From positions 1-5,495 of the forward strand of contig JAUNXW010000116.1 in assembly GCA_030539595.1 (NCBI GenBank): a stretch of 5,495 bases of DNA, in the 5' to 3' direction. Below, one piece after another: positions 1-5,495 of this stretch (positions are counted from its first letter, which is position 1; every line of letters begins with the position of its first letter). This DNA comes from Methanocorpusculum sp. (GTDB taxonomy: Archaea; Halobacteriota; Methanomicrobia; Methanomicrobiales; Methanocorpusculaceae). The position numbers were made by a program, and so were the translations under genes. The notes under the pieces were generated by a model that was given only the letters and a program-made list of their open reading frames with translations, had not been told where the DNA came from and searched no databases.

Positions 1-562
1 TTTTCTTTGCCTGCATAATTCTGCGTCCGGCAAGCGGGTGGGCTTCAAAGTTGTTTGAACCGATGATGAAAACAAGGTCGGCGATTGCTAAATCGTTGAA
101 GGAGTTTGTTGATGCTCCGGAACCGAAGACTTTGGCAAGACCCGCAACGGTCGGTGCATGACAGAGACGTGCACAGTGATCGATGTTGGGTGTCTTTAAA
201 ACAATACGTGCAAACTTCTGCATTGCGTAGTTATCTTCGTTGCAGCAGCGTGCTGATGAAATTACCGCAAACTCTTCGGGCTTGTATTTTGCGAAGTTCT
301 CAGCGATTACTGCTAAGGCTTCGTCCCAAGTTGCGGGTTTCTGCTCTCCGGTTTTTTTGTCTTTGACAAGCGGGGTTGTCAGGCGGTCCGGCGAGTTGAT
401 GAACTCAAATCCGAAAATTCCTTTCGGACAAAGTTTACCCTGATTGACAGGGGCACGCTGGCACGGCTGTGAGTCGATGATCTTTCCGTCTTTTACGACT
501 AAGTTGAAAGAGCATCCTGCACCACAGTATGGACAGGTTGTTGTTACGTACTTAATTTCCAT
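1..562 (-). CDS. fdhA: Formate dehydrogenase alpha (catalytic) subunit, 3'-truncated by window edge
   Basis: This is the N-terminal 187 codons of a molybdopterin oxidoreductase that oxidises formate to CO2; in methanogens it works with an FdhB subunit that passes electrons to coenzyme F420. I translated it by hand from the ATG at 562-560; it runs off the left edge still open. The [4Fe-4S] cysteines are C10, C13, C17 (CPYCGAGC) and C45 (in KLCPKG), spaced as in the family. The stretch HCARLCHAPTVAGL places C134 at the position of the Mo/W-ligating residue, which is selenocysteine in E. coli FdhF, followed by the conserved H135. IIGSNNFEAHP near residues 166-176 matches the start of the cofactor-binding region in archaeal homologues. 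The start is supported by a GAGGT ribosome binding site seven bases upstream. It appears to have its own promoter, separate from the HAD gene. Family assignment is secure; which paralogue it is, and whether fdhB follows, cannot be seen. Confidence 0.93.
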   Translation of the reverse strand, partial: MEIKYVTTTCPYCGAGCSFNLVVKDGKIIDSQPCQRAPVNQGKLCPKGIFGFEFINSPDRLTTPLVKDKKTGEQKPATWDEALAVIAENFAKYKPEEFAVISSARCCNEDNYAMQKFARIVLKTPNIDHCARLCHAPTVAGLAKVFGSGASTNSFNDLAIADLVFIIGSNNFEAHPLAGRRIMQAKK

Positions 563-569
563 GGATTAA

Positions 570-574
570 ACCTC
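570..574 (-). promoter_or_regulatory. Ribosome binding site of fdhA
   Basis: The minus strand reads GAGGT seven bases before the ATG at 562-560. It is complementary to the usual archaeal 16S 3' end and fixes the start of fdhA. Confidence 0.7.
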
Positions 575-595
575 GGATAGTAAGAAGTCGGTTTG

Positions 596-614
596 GACAA
601 TATATAAGATTGTC
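596..614 (-). promoter_or_regulatory. TATA box of fdhA inside a short inverted repeat
   Basis: The minus strand reads CTTATATAT around 601-609, a good archaeal TATA box. Counting about 25 bases downstream puts transcription start near 580, leaving a leader of roughly 18 bases that still contains the GAGGT site. The box is flanked by a perfect 6-base inverted repeat, GACAAT (596-601) and ATTGTC (609-614), with a 7-base spacer. A protein bound there would block TBP, so it could be an operator, but six bases can arise by chance. The TATA call is moderately sure; the operator reading is inference. Confidence 0.5.
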
Positions 615-735
615 TTCTGGAATTTGATTTTTGTATATTATCGGTGGGCTGACAACTTTCGTAAAAAATTTAGGTTAAATAAATTTATCTTACAAAATTG
701 ATTTTGAAAATGAATTCTTATGATGAACGCGCATT

Positions 736-1563
736 TTAGTTAGTTTGTTTTGAAGAGAGGTCGTCGAGTATTTTCACAACTTCGCGGATGTCTTTTACTG
801 TGTAGTCTGCCTGTTTGTATAATATGTCGGGGCGGATTCCGCTTTGCTGAATGCTTAATACCGCTACGTCTGCGGATTTCATTGCGGATAAATCGTTGAT
901 TCCGTCGCCGACCATTACTACGACGTCGTATTCGCTTTTGAGGTTTGTAACGACCTGGGCTTTTATTACAGGGGTTGATACTCCGTGGACGCGGTTTCTG
1001 GGGATTCCTATTTTGTCTGCGACGAGTTCGAGTTTGGCTGTTCTGTCGCCTGAGGCTATGTATGCGGCTATTCCTTTTTTGTGGAGTTCGGATATCATTT
1101 CGCGAACTCCGGGGAACGGGTGACCTGCGGCGGCTATTGCAAATTCGATGTCTCTTTTTCTGAGGTTTACGATAAGTCCGACGTTCATGGCAAAAAGTTC
1201 TGCTTCTTTTGTTACTGTTTCACGGCAGGATTTTATTACGGTCTGCATGTCGGAGACGAGACATTTTTCGTCGGTGTAGAGTATTTTTCCGACTATGTCG
1301 GCGTCGAGTATTTTTCTTCCGCAGGATATTCCGAAGCTGATTTCGTTTTCTGTTAGGTATGCGGAAAGTAGTTTTGATGATTCAGCCTGCATGAGTTCTG
1401 TTGAGCCGATGTTGAGCAAAACGAGGATGCGGTCGTAGTCGTCAAAGGTTAGGGTGGTTGTTTCAACGGAATCATCAAGCAGTGTTCGTTTGTTGATGTC
1501 GATTACTGAGCGGACTGTTTTCAGGAGTGTGCCTGCACTGTCGAATACAACTGCTATTGACAT
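736..1563 (-). CDS. Soluble P-type-ATPase-like HAD-superfamily phosphatase (MJ0968-like)
   Basis: This 275-residue cytoplasmic protein carries the phosphorylation-domain motifs of P-type ATPases but no membrane segments. Motif I is FDSAGT with D8 as the expected phosphorylated aspartate; P-type pumps have DKTGT, so D, G and T are kept while K-T is replaced by S-A. Motif II is ASGDR (170-174). K201, in TPVIK, is the likely motif III lysine. Motif IV is GDGIND (219-224), followed by the AMKSADVAV segment typical of P-type ATPases. Residues 15-140 form the insert between motifs I and II and have no signature I recognise. Length and layout match the archaeal family of Methanocaldococcus jannaschii MJ0968, which is known as a soluble P-type-ATPase-like hydrolase. 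The substrate is unknown. The ATG at 1563 puts motif I right at the N-terminus, as in the family, although no strong ribosome binding site precedes it. The gene ends with TAA at 736-738, and a 173-base spacer separates it from fdhA, so the two are probably transcribed separately. Confidence 0.88.
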   Translation of the reverse strand: MSIAVVFDSAGTLLKTVRSVIDINKRTLLDDSVETTTLTFDDYDRILVLLNIGSTELMQAESSKLLSAYLTENEISFGISCGRKILDADIVGKILYTDEKCLVSDMQTVIKSCRETVTKEAELFAMNVGLIVNLRKRDIEFAIAAAGHPFPGVREMISELHKKGIAAYIASGDRTAKLELVADKIGIPRNRVHGVSTPVIKAQVVTNLKSEYDVVVMVGDGINDLSAMKSADVAVLSIQQSGIRPDILYKQADYTVKDIREVVKILDDLSSKQTN

Positions 1564-1623
1564 AGGTTACTCTTTGTTTTTTTGATACGTTAAGTTTGTG
1601 CTGTGATTTTTTCAACTATGGTC

Positions 1624-1631
1624 AATAAATT
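1624..1631 (-). promoter_or_regulatory. Possible weak TATA box of the HAD phosphatase gene
   Basis: The minus strand reads AATTTATT in the 86-base gap upstream of the HAD gene, about 61 bases before its ATG. Transcription would start near 1602 with a leader of about 40 bases. The position is reasonable but the match is poor, and the neighbourhood is AT-rich, so this is only a candidate. Confidence 0.25.
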
Positions 1632-1641
1632 CAAAACGAGC

Positions 1642-1649
1642 AAAAAAAA
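1642..1649 (-). terminator. Poly-T terminator of the surface-protein gene
   Basis: Immediately after the TAA of the surface-protein gene the minus strand has eight consecutive T residues, followed by GCTCG and another TTTT. Archaeal RNA polymerase terminates at such T-runs without needing a hairpin, and none is seen here. This would separate the surface gene from the HAD gene downstream. Confidence 0.5.
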
Positions 1650-4316
1650 TTATTTTCTTCTCAGAGCAATTAGAGCACCGAGAACTCCTAAGCCAATGCC
1701 GGCTATCCCAATCGGACTTGTCTTTGCTGTTGCCGCAGGCTCAGCCGTTTTCGTCATTGTCGGCTCTACATAAGTAGGCACAGCTGTCTGAGTATTTTCC
1801 GGCGCTTTAGTCTGCTCTGCCGTTGCCGCCGGTGTCGGTGTCTTCGTCTTTACGGGTGTTGCCGTTGCGGTTAAAGGCTGCCAGTCGTCATCGTCATACG
1901 GTTCAGGTTCGGGCGGCAGAATATGCGGTGTGCTGACATCTGCAGCCGCTACGAATGTGAAGAAGGAAAAGCCCGGAGTTTTCACATCATAAGCGTATTC
2001 CTCATTCGTATTCGCGGACTGATTATAAACAGAATATACCGGTGTCTGCGTCCATTCTCCGCCGAACTGAGTATTGCGGTAAACTGAGATATTTTCAGGA
2101 TGACTGTTTGTCAATGTATTAACAGCAGTCTTGTTCAGCCGTATTGTAAACATCGCCATGTGAGATAAGTTATGCGGGTCGGCTAAATTTTGAAGCGAGA
2201 TGTTGACTATGGCAACAATTCCGTTGTTTGCCGACAGATTGCCGTAGCTGCTTTGCGGAGGATTTGCAGTACTGTCCTGAAGAATAATTACCGGCGCTGC
2301 TGAGCCTGTATCTTGTGAATCGACAATGATTAACACGACTGCCGTCGCGTTACCACCGGACGCAATAGATTGTAATGTGTCGTTGATTACAGGATTTGCA
2401 GGTTCTGGTCGTTTTGCCGCGACTGTTATCATGAAAGCAGTTTCCGATGATTTTCCGGCGGCATTATAACCGGTAGCTTTGAGTGTGTAACTACCTTCTT
2501 TGTGGAAAATGTGTTTTCCGACGGCAGATGAACCTGAATAAATCGATATCGGTTCACCGTCCCCGTAATCTACGTAAATTGCTCCCGCATTTGCTGAACT
2601 TATATTATAGATGCCTGCAGTTCCTTCCGTGAGGTAGTTTGTTCCGCTGACGATTGGAGATTTTGGGACATTTGTCCAGTTGGCGTAAAGCGTTGTGTCT
2701 TCTGTGATTTTGATTGAGTCTGTGTCATTGTAGATTTTTGCTCCGCCGGATGTTGTGCTCCAGCCGTTAAATTCATAGCCGGATTTTGTGAATGTGTTTG
2801 GTTTGAGGTTGACGGATACGTTTCCTGTGACGCTCTGGTTTGTCATTGTCCCGCCGTCTCCGCCGTTTGAGTTGAAGCTTATGTTGAACGGTTTTAAGTA
2901 GACTGCGTTAAAGCCGGCCGCTGATTTTTCACTCTGCCATTTGAGTATAGGGAGTTTGTAGTTGGGATTTTCAGACATCTTCCAGTTGGTGTTGAAGTCT
3001 GTGATAAATCCCTGATAGGTGGATTCGTTGTCCCAGATGTATCCCGATTCGGCGTGCCATCCGTTGTTGTAGTTTTCGCTTGCGGCTGCGCCGTTGATTA
3101 GCATTCCTTCCCATCCGAAGCAGGTGGTAATGGTGACGTTAGTGGTGTTGCATCCAACTACACGCCCGACATTAGAATTACCTGTGACCGACGGGTTGAG
3201 GGCTGCGGAGTTGGTTAGTATGACAGCTCCCGGTTTTGCATTTGCTTCGCCGATAAGTCCGCCGACCATACTGCCTGCAGCGGTGACGATGCCGAGTGAG
3301 TAGCAGTTTTGTACGGTGATTGGTTTGTCTGCGACATTATACGCGTATCCTATTAGTCCGCCTACACTGGTGTCATCTGAGGATACACTGCCTGCTGCAT
3401 AGCAGTTTTGTATTGATACGTGTTTGTTTATCTGTCCGATAAGTCCGCCGACAGAGTAGCTTTTGCCGCTTACGTCGCCTGACGCATAGCAGCCCTGTAT
3501 GGTCAGACCTTCTGCGACGATTGAGTTGTCGTCGGCTATGCCTATGAGACCGCCGACAGAGTAGCTTTTGCCGCTGACATCACCTGATGCGAAGCAGTTT
3601 CTAAGGTTGAGTATTCCGCTTCCGTCGTTAGAAAGTGACCCTATGAGACCTCCTACGTTTATGCCTGTGCCGCTGCTTGCGACGTTGACGTCTGCGCTGC
3701 AGTTTTGTATGTTGAGGCTGTCAAAGTTTGATGCATATCCTATGAGACCGCCGACGATGAGGTTACCACTGACCGTGCCGCCTGTGACTGTACAGTTTTC
3801 AACTGTTCCAAAGCCTTCTTTGGCGTTGAAGTATCCAACAAGTCCTCCGGTGTTTTGAGCGTTTCCTGTTACGTTGATTTCTTCTATGCTCAGCCGGATG
3901 TTTTTGATATTGGCGTTTATTGAGCAGCCGAAGAATCCCTGATAGTCTTTGGTGTTGATGATTTTTAGTCCGCTGATTGTATGTGAAGCGCCGTCGAAAT
4001 TGCCGCTGAATGGTTTTTGTTCCGTCGCATTGCTGCTGTTCCATGTGCCAATGGGTGTCCACTCAACGCTGAGGGTGATGTCGTTTGCTACGGTGTAGTT
4101 AAGTGTTGAGTAGAGTGCTCCGCCGTTTGTTTCGTCAGGTGTTCCTTCGTTTGTGAGCTTTGAGAGGTTCTTTAGGTCGGATTCGGTTTTTATCTGATAG
4201 GGTTTGTCGGCTGTTCCGTTTCCGACGGAGAAGTAGTGTATAGGCTCTGCGGGTTTGAGGTAGGAGACCTGCGCACGCAGTGAGTTATCTTTGCCGAGTG
4301 ATGTCAGATACGGCAA
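1650..4316 (-). CDS. Modular surface protein, downstream half: GLUG module, InlB repeat, PKD-like, PGF-pre-PGF, C-terminal anchor
   Basis: The frame is open from 4403 to the TAA at 1650; 4316 is only the first possible start (TTG), with no ribosome binding site or signal peptide. I therefore read it as the C-terminal part of the gene entering from the right, cut off by the TGA at 4404. Residues counted from the TTG: 28-150, lead-in with WTPIGTW (86-92) and FDGASHTISGL; 158-388, seven GLUG repeats (GLVG at 158; GLIG at 190, 223, 256, 291, 320, 353) plus a degenerate RVVG at 385; about 476-547, an InlB/Listeria-Bacteroides repeat (GYEFNGWS, TLYANW); about 553-634, a PKD-like domain (YGDGE, GSYTLKATGYNAAG); about 640-795, a PGF-pre-PGF-like domain ending in TPGFSFFTF; 796-865, an acidic then Thr/Pro-rich stalk, likely glycosylated; 866-888, SPIG, a hydrophobic helix and RRK. 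Sequons such as N571, N656, N705 and N742 fit an exported glycoprotein. The role is probably cell-surface or adhesive; no enzyme motif is seen. Confidence 0.75.
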   Translation of the reverse strand: MPYLTSLGKDNSLRAQVSYLKPAEPIHYFSVGNGTADKPYQIKTESDLKNLSKLTNEGTPDETNGGALYSTLNYTVANDITLSVEWTPIGTWNSSNATEQKPFSGNFDGASHTISGLKIINTKDYQGFFGCSINANIKNIRLSIEEINVTGNAQNTGGLVGYFNAKEGFGTVENCTVTGGTVSGNLIVGGLIGYASNFDSLNIQNCSADVNVASSGTGINVGGLIGSLSNDGSGILNLRNCFASGDVSGKSYSVGGLIGIADDNSIVAEGLTIQGCYASGDVSGKSYSVGGLIGQINKHVSIQNCYAAGSVSSDDTSVGGLIGYAYNVADKPITVQNCYSLGIVTAAGSMVGGLIGEANAKPGAVILTNSAALNPSVTGNSNVGRVVGCNTTNVTITTCFGWEGMLINGAAASENYNNGWHAESGYIWDNESTYQGFITDFNTNWKMSENPNYKLPILKWQSEKSAAGFNAVYLKPFNISFNSNGGDGGTMTNQSVTGNVSVNLKPNTFTKSGYEFNGWSTTSGGAKIYNDTDSIKITEDTTLYANWTNVPKSPIVSGTNYLTEGTAGIYNISSANAGAIYVDYGDGEPISIYSGSSAVGKHIFHKEGSYTLKATGYNAAGKSSETAFMITVAAKRPEPANPVINDTLQSIASGGNATAVVLIIVDSQDTGSAAPVIILQDSTANPPQSSYGNLSANNGIVAIVNISLQNLADPHNLSHMAMFTIRLNKTAVNTLTNSHPENISVYRNTQFGGEWTQTPVYSVYNQSANTNEEYAYDVKTPGFSFFTFVAAADVSTPHILPPEPEPYDDDDWQPLTATATPVKTKTPTPAATAEQTKAPENTQTAVPTYVEPTMTKTAEPAATAKTSPIGIAGIGLGVLGALIALRRK
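3153..3845 (-). repeat. GLUG repeat array 2 (seven repeats plus one degenerate)
   Basis: Units occur every 29 to 35 residues, with the same INxCxAxGxVxxxxxxVGGLIG pattern as array 1 but longer loops. The array closes with NSAALNPSV, a degenerate RVVG and WEGMLINGA, matching the end of array 1. It therefore appears to be an expanded copy of the first module. Confidence 0.8.
3445..3575 (-). repeat. Pair of exact 26-base direct repeats in adjacent GLUG units
   Basis: Positions 3445-3470 and 3550-3575 are identical over 26 bases and offset by 105 bases (35 codons). They encode the shared part of ASGDVSGKSYSVGGLIG, which is identical over 17 residues in the fourth and fifth units of array 2. Other units are much more diverged, so this is the most recent unit duplication or a gene-conversion tract. 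Confidence 0.8.
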
Positions 4317-4403
4317 TGGGTAGCTTGTGCTGTCGTCAGGGCTTGTGATGTTCCATAGCTTGTCGCCTGCGCTGCTTATGTTATCCGAGCCGAAGACAGT
4401 CTG

Positions 4404-4406
4404 TCA
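4404..4406 (-). other. In-frame TGA interrupting the surface-protein gene
   Basis: The minus strand reads NLTF, then TGA, then QTVFGSDNI, in one frame that is open on both sides: at least 363 codons upstream and 917 downstream. The sequence following the stop (29 codons to 4317) resembles the segment after the second GLUG module, so no bases seem lost or gained. One substitution from TGG (Trp) would explain it. Selenocysteine is unlikely: FdhA in this window uses Cys at its catalytic site, and no selenocysteine signal is apparent. The call of an authentic point nonsense mutation versus a sequencing error cannot be settled here. Confidence 0.85.
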
Positions 4407-5495
4407 GAAGGTGAGGTTTGCCCAGACGTCAGCGCTTGAGGCACTTGTGCCGTTTTTATCGTCTGTTGTTGTTTTTGCGCCGTTGACTAACATGCCGTCC
4501 CATGCATAAGAGTTTATGATTTGATAATTACTGTTATCAAACCCAATCAGACGACTTACATTAGATGTTCCATTGACTGAAGGATTCAGAGCGGCAGAAT
4601 TTGCAATTGCAGTTTCGAAGCCGTGTAACCCAACAAGCCCGCCGACACATTTGGTACCGTTTACGAATCCTGTCGCGTAACAGTTTGTGATTATTCCGCC
4701 GTTGGGATTATTCCCTACAAGCCCGCCGACATTGTTACTGCCGCTTACAGTTCCGACTGCATAGCAGTTTGTAATTGTTCCGCTATTACTTCCCACAAGA
4801 CCTCCGACAGGAGGTCCTCTGCCATCTACATTTACAGATGCACTGCAGTTTTCTATTGTGCCGTAGTTCTGTCCGATAAGCCCGCCGGCATATGCATTAT
4901 CACCGATGCTTTTAAGAGACCCCGATACACAGCAGTTATCGATATTGCCGTTATTAATGCCTGCAAGCCCGCCGACACCACCGTATGCACTGATATTTAT
5001 ATCATAGAGCACTACATTTGTAATTACTGCACTGCTGTTTATATAACCGAACAACCCCTGATATTTTGCATCCGGTGAGTTTATATAAAGATTTGAGATT
5101 GTATGATTGCCGCCGTCAAATGTGCCGTTGACTGGTGTTTGTTGTGCCAAGCTGCTGTGGGTCCATGTGCCAATGGGTGTCCAGTTTCCTGCAGCTGCAC
5201 TGCAGACTGATGAGAGGTCAATATTTTCTGTCAGATTGTAATAAGATTCGCTGTAGTTTCCGCCGTTGTATGTTATAGAGTTGTTCACAACGTATGAGAG
5301 ATTTTGTAATTCCTGAACCGAGCTGATTCTGAATGGATTTGCTGGTGTGCCGTCTCCTTCCGCGAAGTATTTTACATCCCATTTGGCGTAGAGTGTTATA
5401 TCGGAATCAAGTCTGATTGAAGCGCCTTCCGCATAGTCTGTTCCGCCTCCGTCAGCCTGTGTGTTCCAGCCGGCGAATGTGTAACCGGCTTTTGT
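4404..5495 (-). CDS. Modular surface protein, upstream part: InlB repeat and first GLUG module, partial at window edge
   Basis: The frame is open from the window edge (codon ACA at 5495-5493) to the TGA at 4404, giving 363 visible residues. A GTG at 5288 could be called as a start, but the same frame continues upstream with clear domain sequence, so the true start and any signal peptide lie outside the window. Visible residues 1-39 are an InlB/Listeria-Bacteroides repeat (GYTFAGWNT, ITLYAKW). Residues 40-168 are a lead-in with GDGTPANPF, LTENIDLS, WTPIGTW and FDGGNHTISNL. Residues 176-289 hold five GLUG repeats (GLAG 176, GLIG 205, GLVG 232, GLVG 258, GLVG 286), followed by a degenerate RLIG at 315 and the module end WDGMLVNGA. 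These repeats usually form beta-rich solenoid-like extracellular regions in adhesin-type proteins. Ending at the TGA, the product would lack the anchor encoded further on. Exact ligand and function are unknown. Confidence 0.8.
   Translation of the reverse strand, partial: TKAGYTFAGWNTQADGGGTDYAEGASIRLDSDITLYAKWDVKYFAEGDGTPANPFRISSVQELQNLSYVVNNSITYNGGNYSESYYNLTENIDLSSVCSAAAGNWTPIGTWTHSSLAQQTPVNGTFDGGNHTISNLYINSPDAKYQGLFGYINSSAVITNVVLYDINISAYGGVGGLAGINNGNIDNCCVSGSLKSIGDNAYAGGLIGQNYGTIENCSASVNVDGRGPPVGGLVGSNSGTITNCYAVGTVSGSNNVGGLVGNNPNGGIITNCYATGFVNGTKCVGGLVGLHGFETAIANSAALNPSVNGTSNVSRLIGFDNSNYQIINSYAWDGMLVNGAKTTTDDKNGTSASSADVWANLTF
4542..4970 (-). repeat. GLUG repeat array 1 (five repeats plus one degenerate)
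   Basis: Successive units follow the pattern GGLxGxNxGxIxNCxAxGxV at spacings of 26 to 30 residues. The last unit (RLIG) is degenerate and preceded by NSAALNPSV, a sequence that also closes array 2. The repeats are diverged at DNA level, suggesting an old array. Confidence 0.8.

Larger units (their letters stand above)
4040..5183 (-). repeat. Exact 22-base direct repeat shared by the two GLUG modules
   Basis: Positions 4040-4061 and 5162-5183 are identical over 22 bases, offset by 1122 bases (374 codons, in frame). They encode WTPIGTW in the lead-in of each module. Only these two ends are the repeat; the interval between is the module itself. Confidence 0.75.

Noticed and set aside
106..443. 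Plus-strand reading frames across the fdhA region.
   Set aside because: They lie antisense to a strongly conserved coding sequence and their translations resemble no protein.
679..688. Palindrome ATAAATTTAT in the spacer upstream of fdhA, considered as an operator or a second TATA box.
   Set aside because: Expected by chance in such AT-rich sequence, and further from the gene than the better TATA box at 601-609.
693..706. Small inverted repeat CAAAA-N4-TTTTG downstream of the HAD gene, considered as a terminator.
   Set aside because: Five A-T-rich pairs in an AT-rich spacer are too weak; the short T-runs nearby may suffice for termination but cannot be singled out.
851..1356. Plus-strand reading frames across the HAD gene.
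   Set aside because: Antisense shadows of the phosphatase motifs; low-complexity translations with no start signals.
3799..4062. Alternative minus-strand frame inside the second GLUG module, rich in Gln, Arg and His.
   Set aside because: Frame-shifted shadow of the surface gene, with composition typical of out-of-frame reading.
4314..4316. TTG at 4316 as the genuine start of a separate surface-protein gene.
   Set aside because: No ribosome binding site, no signal peptide after it, and the in-frame codons between it and the TGA continue the domain sequence; the protein would be exported only if fused to the upstream part.
3153..4970. Regularly spaced repeats considered as a CRISPR array.
   Set aside because: They are in-frame protein-coding GLUG units with diverged DNA, not identical repeats with unique spacers.
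5286..5288. GTG at 5288 as the start of the upstream GLUG gene.
   Set aside because: The same frame is open to the window edge and encodes a recognisable InlB-type repeat, so the true start is beyond 5495.

Overview
The window looks like chromosomal DNA of a methanogenic archaeon. The main evidence is a formate dehydrogenase alpha subunit of the archaeal (F420-linked) type, a soluble P-type-ATPase-like HAD phosphatase of the MJ0968 kind, archaeal-style TATA and poly-T signals, and a surface protein with PGF-pre-PGF and archaeosortase-type C-terminal features. The protein flavour fits Methanomicrobiales (Methanocorpusculum-like) best, but the genus is a guess from memory of related proteins, not a search result.

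All genes lie on the minus strand, so they read from right to left. From 5495 down to 1650 there is essentially one very large reading frame for a modular surface protein. It enters from beyond the right edge inside an InlB-type (Listeria-Bacteroides) repeat. It continues through a first GLUG-repeat module, a second and longer GLUG module, another InlB-type repeat, a PKD-like domain, a PGF-pre-PGF-like domain and a Thr/Pro-rich stalk, and ends in a C-terminal hydrophobic anchor with a basic tail. A single in-frame TGA at 4404-4406 cuts this frame between the two GLUG modules. Gene callers will therefore see two genes, but the downstream piece has no credible start site or signal peptide, and the domain order runs straight across the stop.

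A T-run directly after the surface gene (1642-1649) is a plausible terminator. Next comes a 275-residue HAD phosphatase (736-1563), then an AT-rich spacer of about 170 bases. The spacer holds a good TATA box inside a short inverted repeat, followed by a ribosome binding site for the formate dehydrogenase gene, whose first 187 codons (562 to 1) are present before the window ends.

The three genes show no obvious common pathway. The formate dehydrogenase fragment belongs to energy metabolism, the HAD protein is a cytoplasmic phosphatase of unknown substrate, and the surface protein is probably cell-envelope or adhesion related. The point most worth following up is the interrupted surface gene: if translated only to the TGA it would lose its wall or membrane anchor. 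I found no RNA genes, CRISPR array, insertion sequence or defence system.
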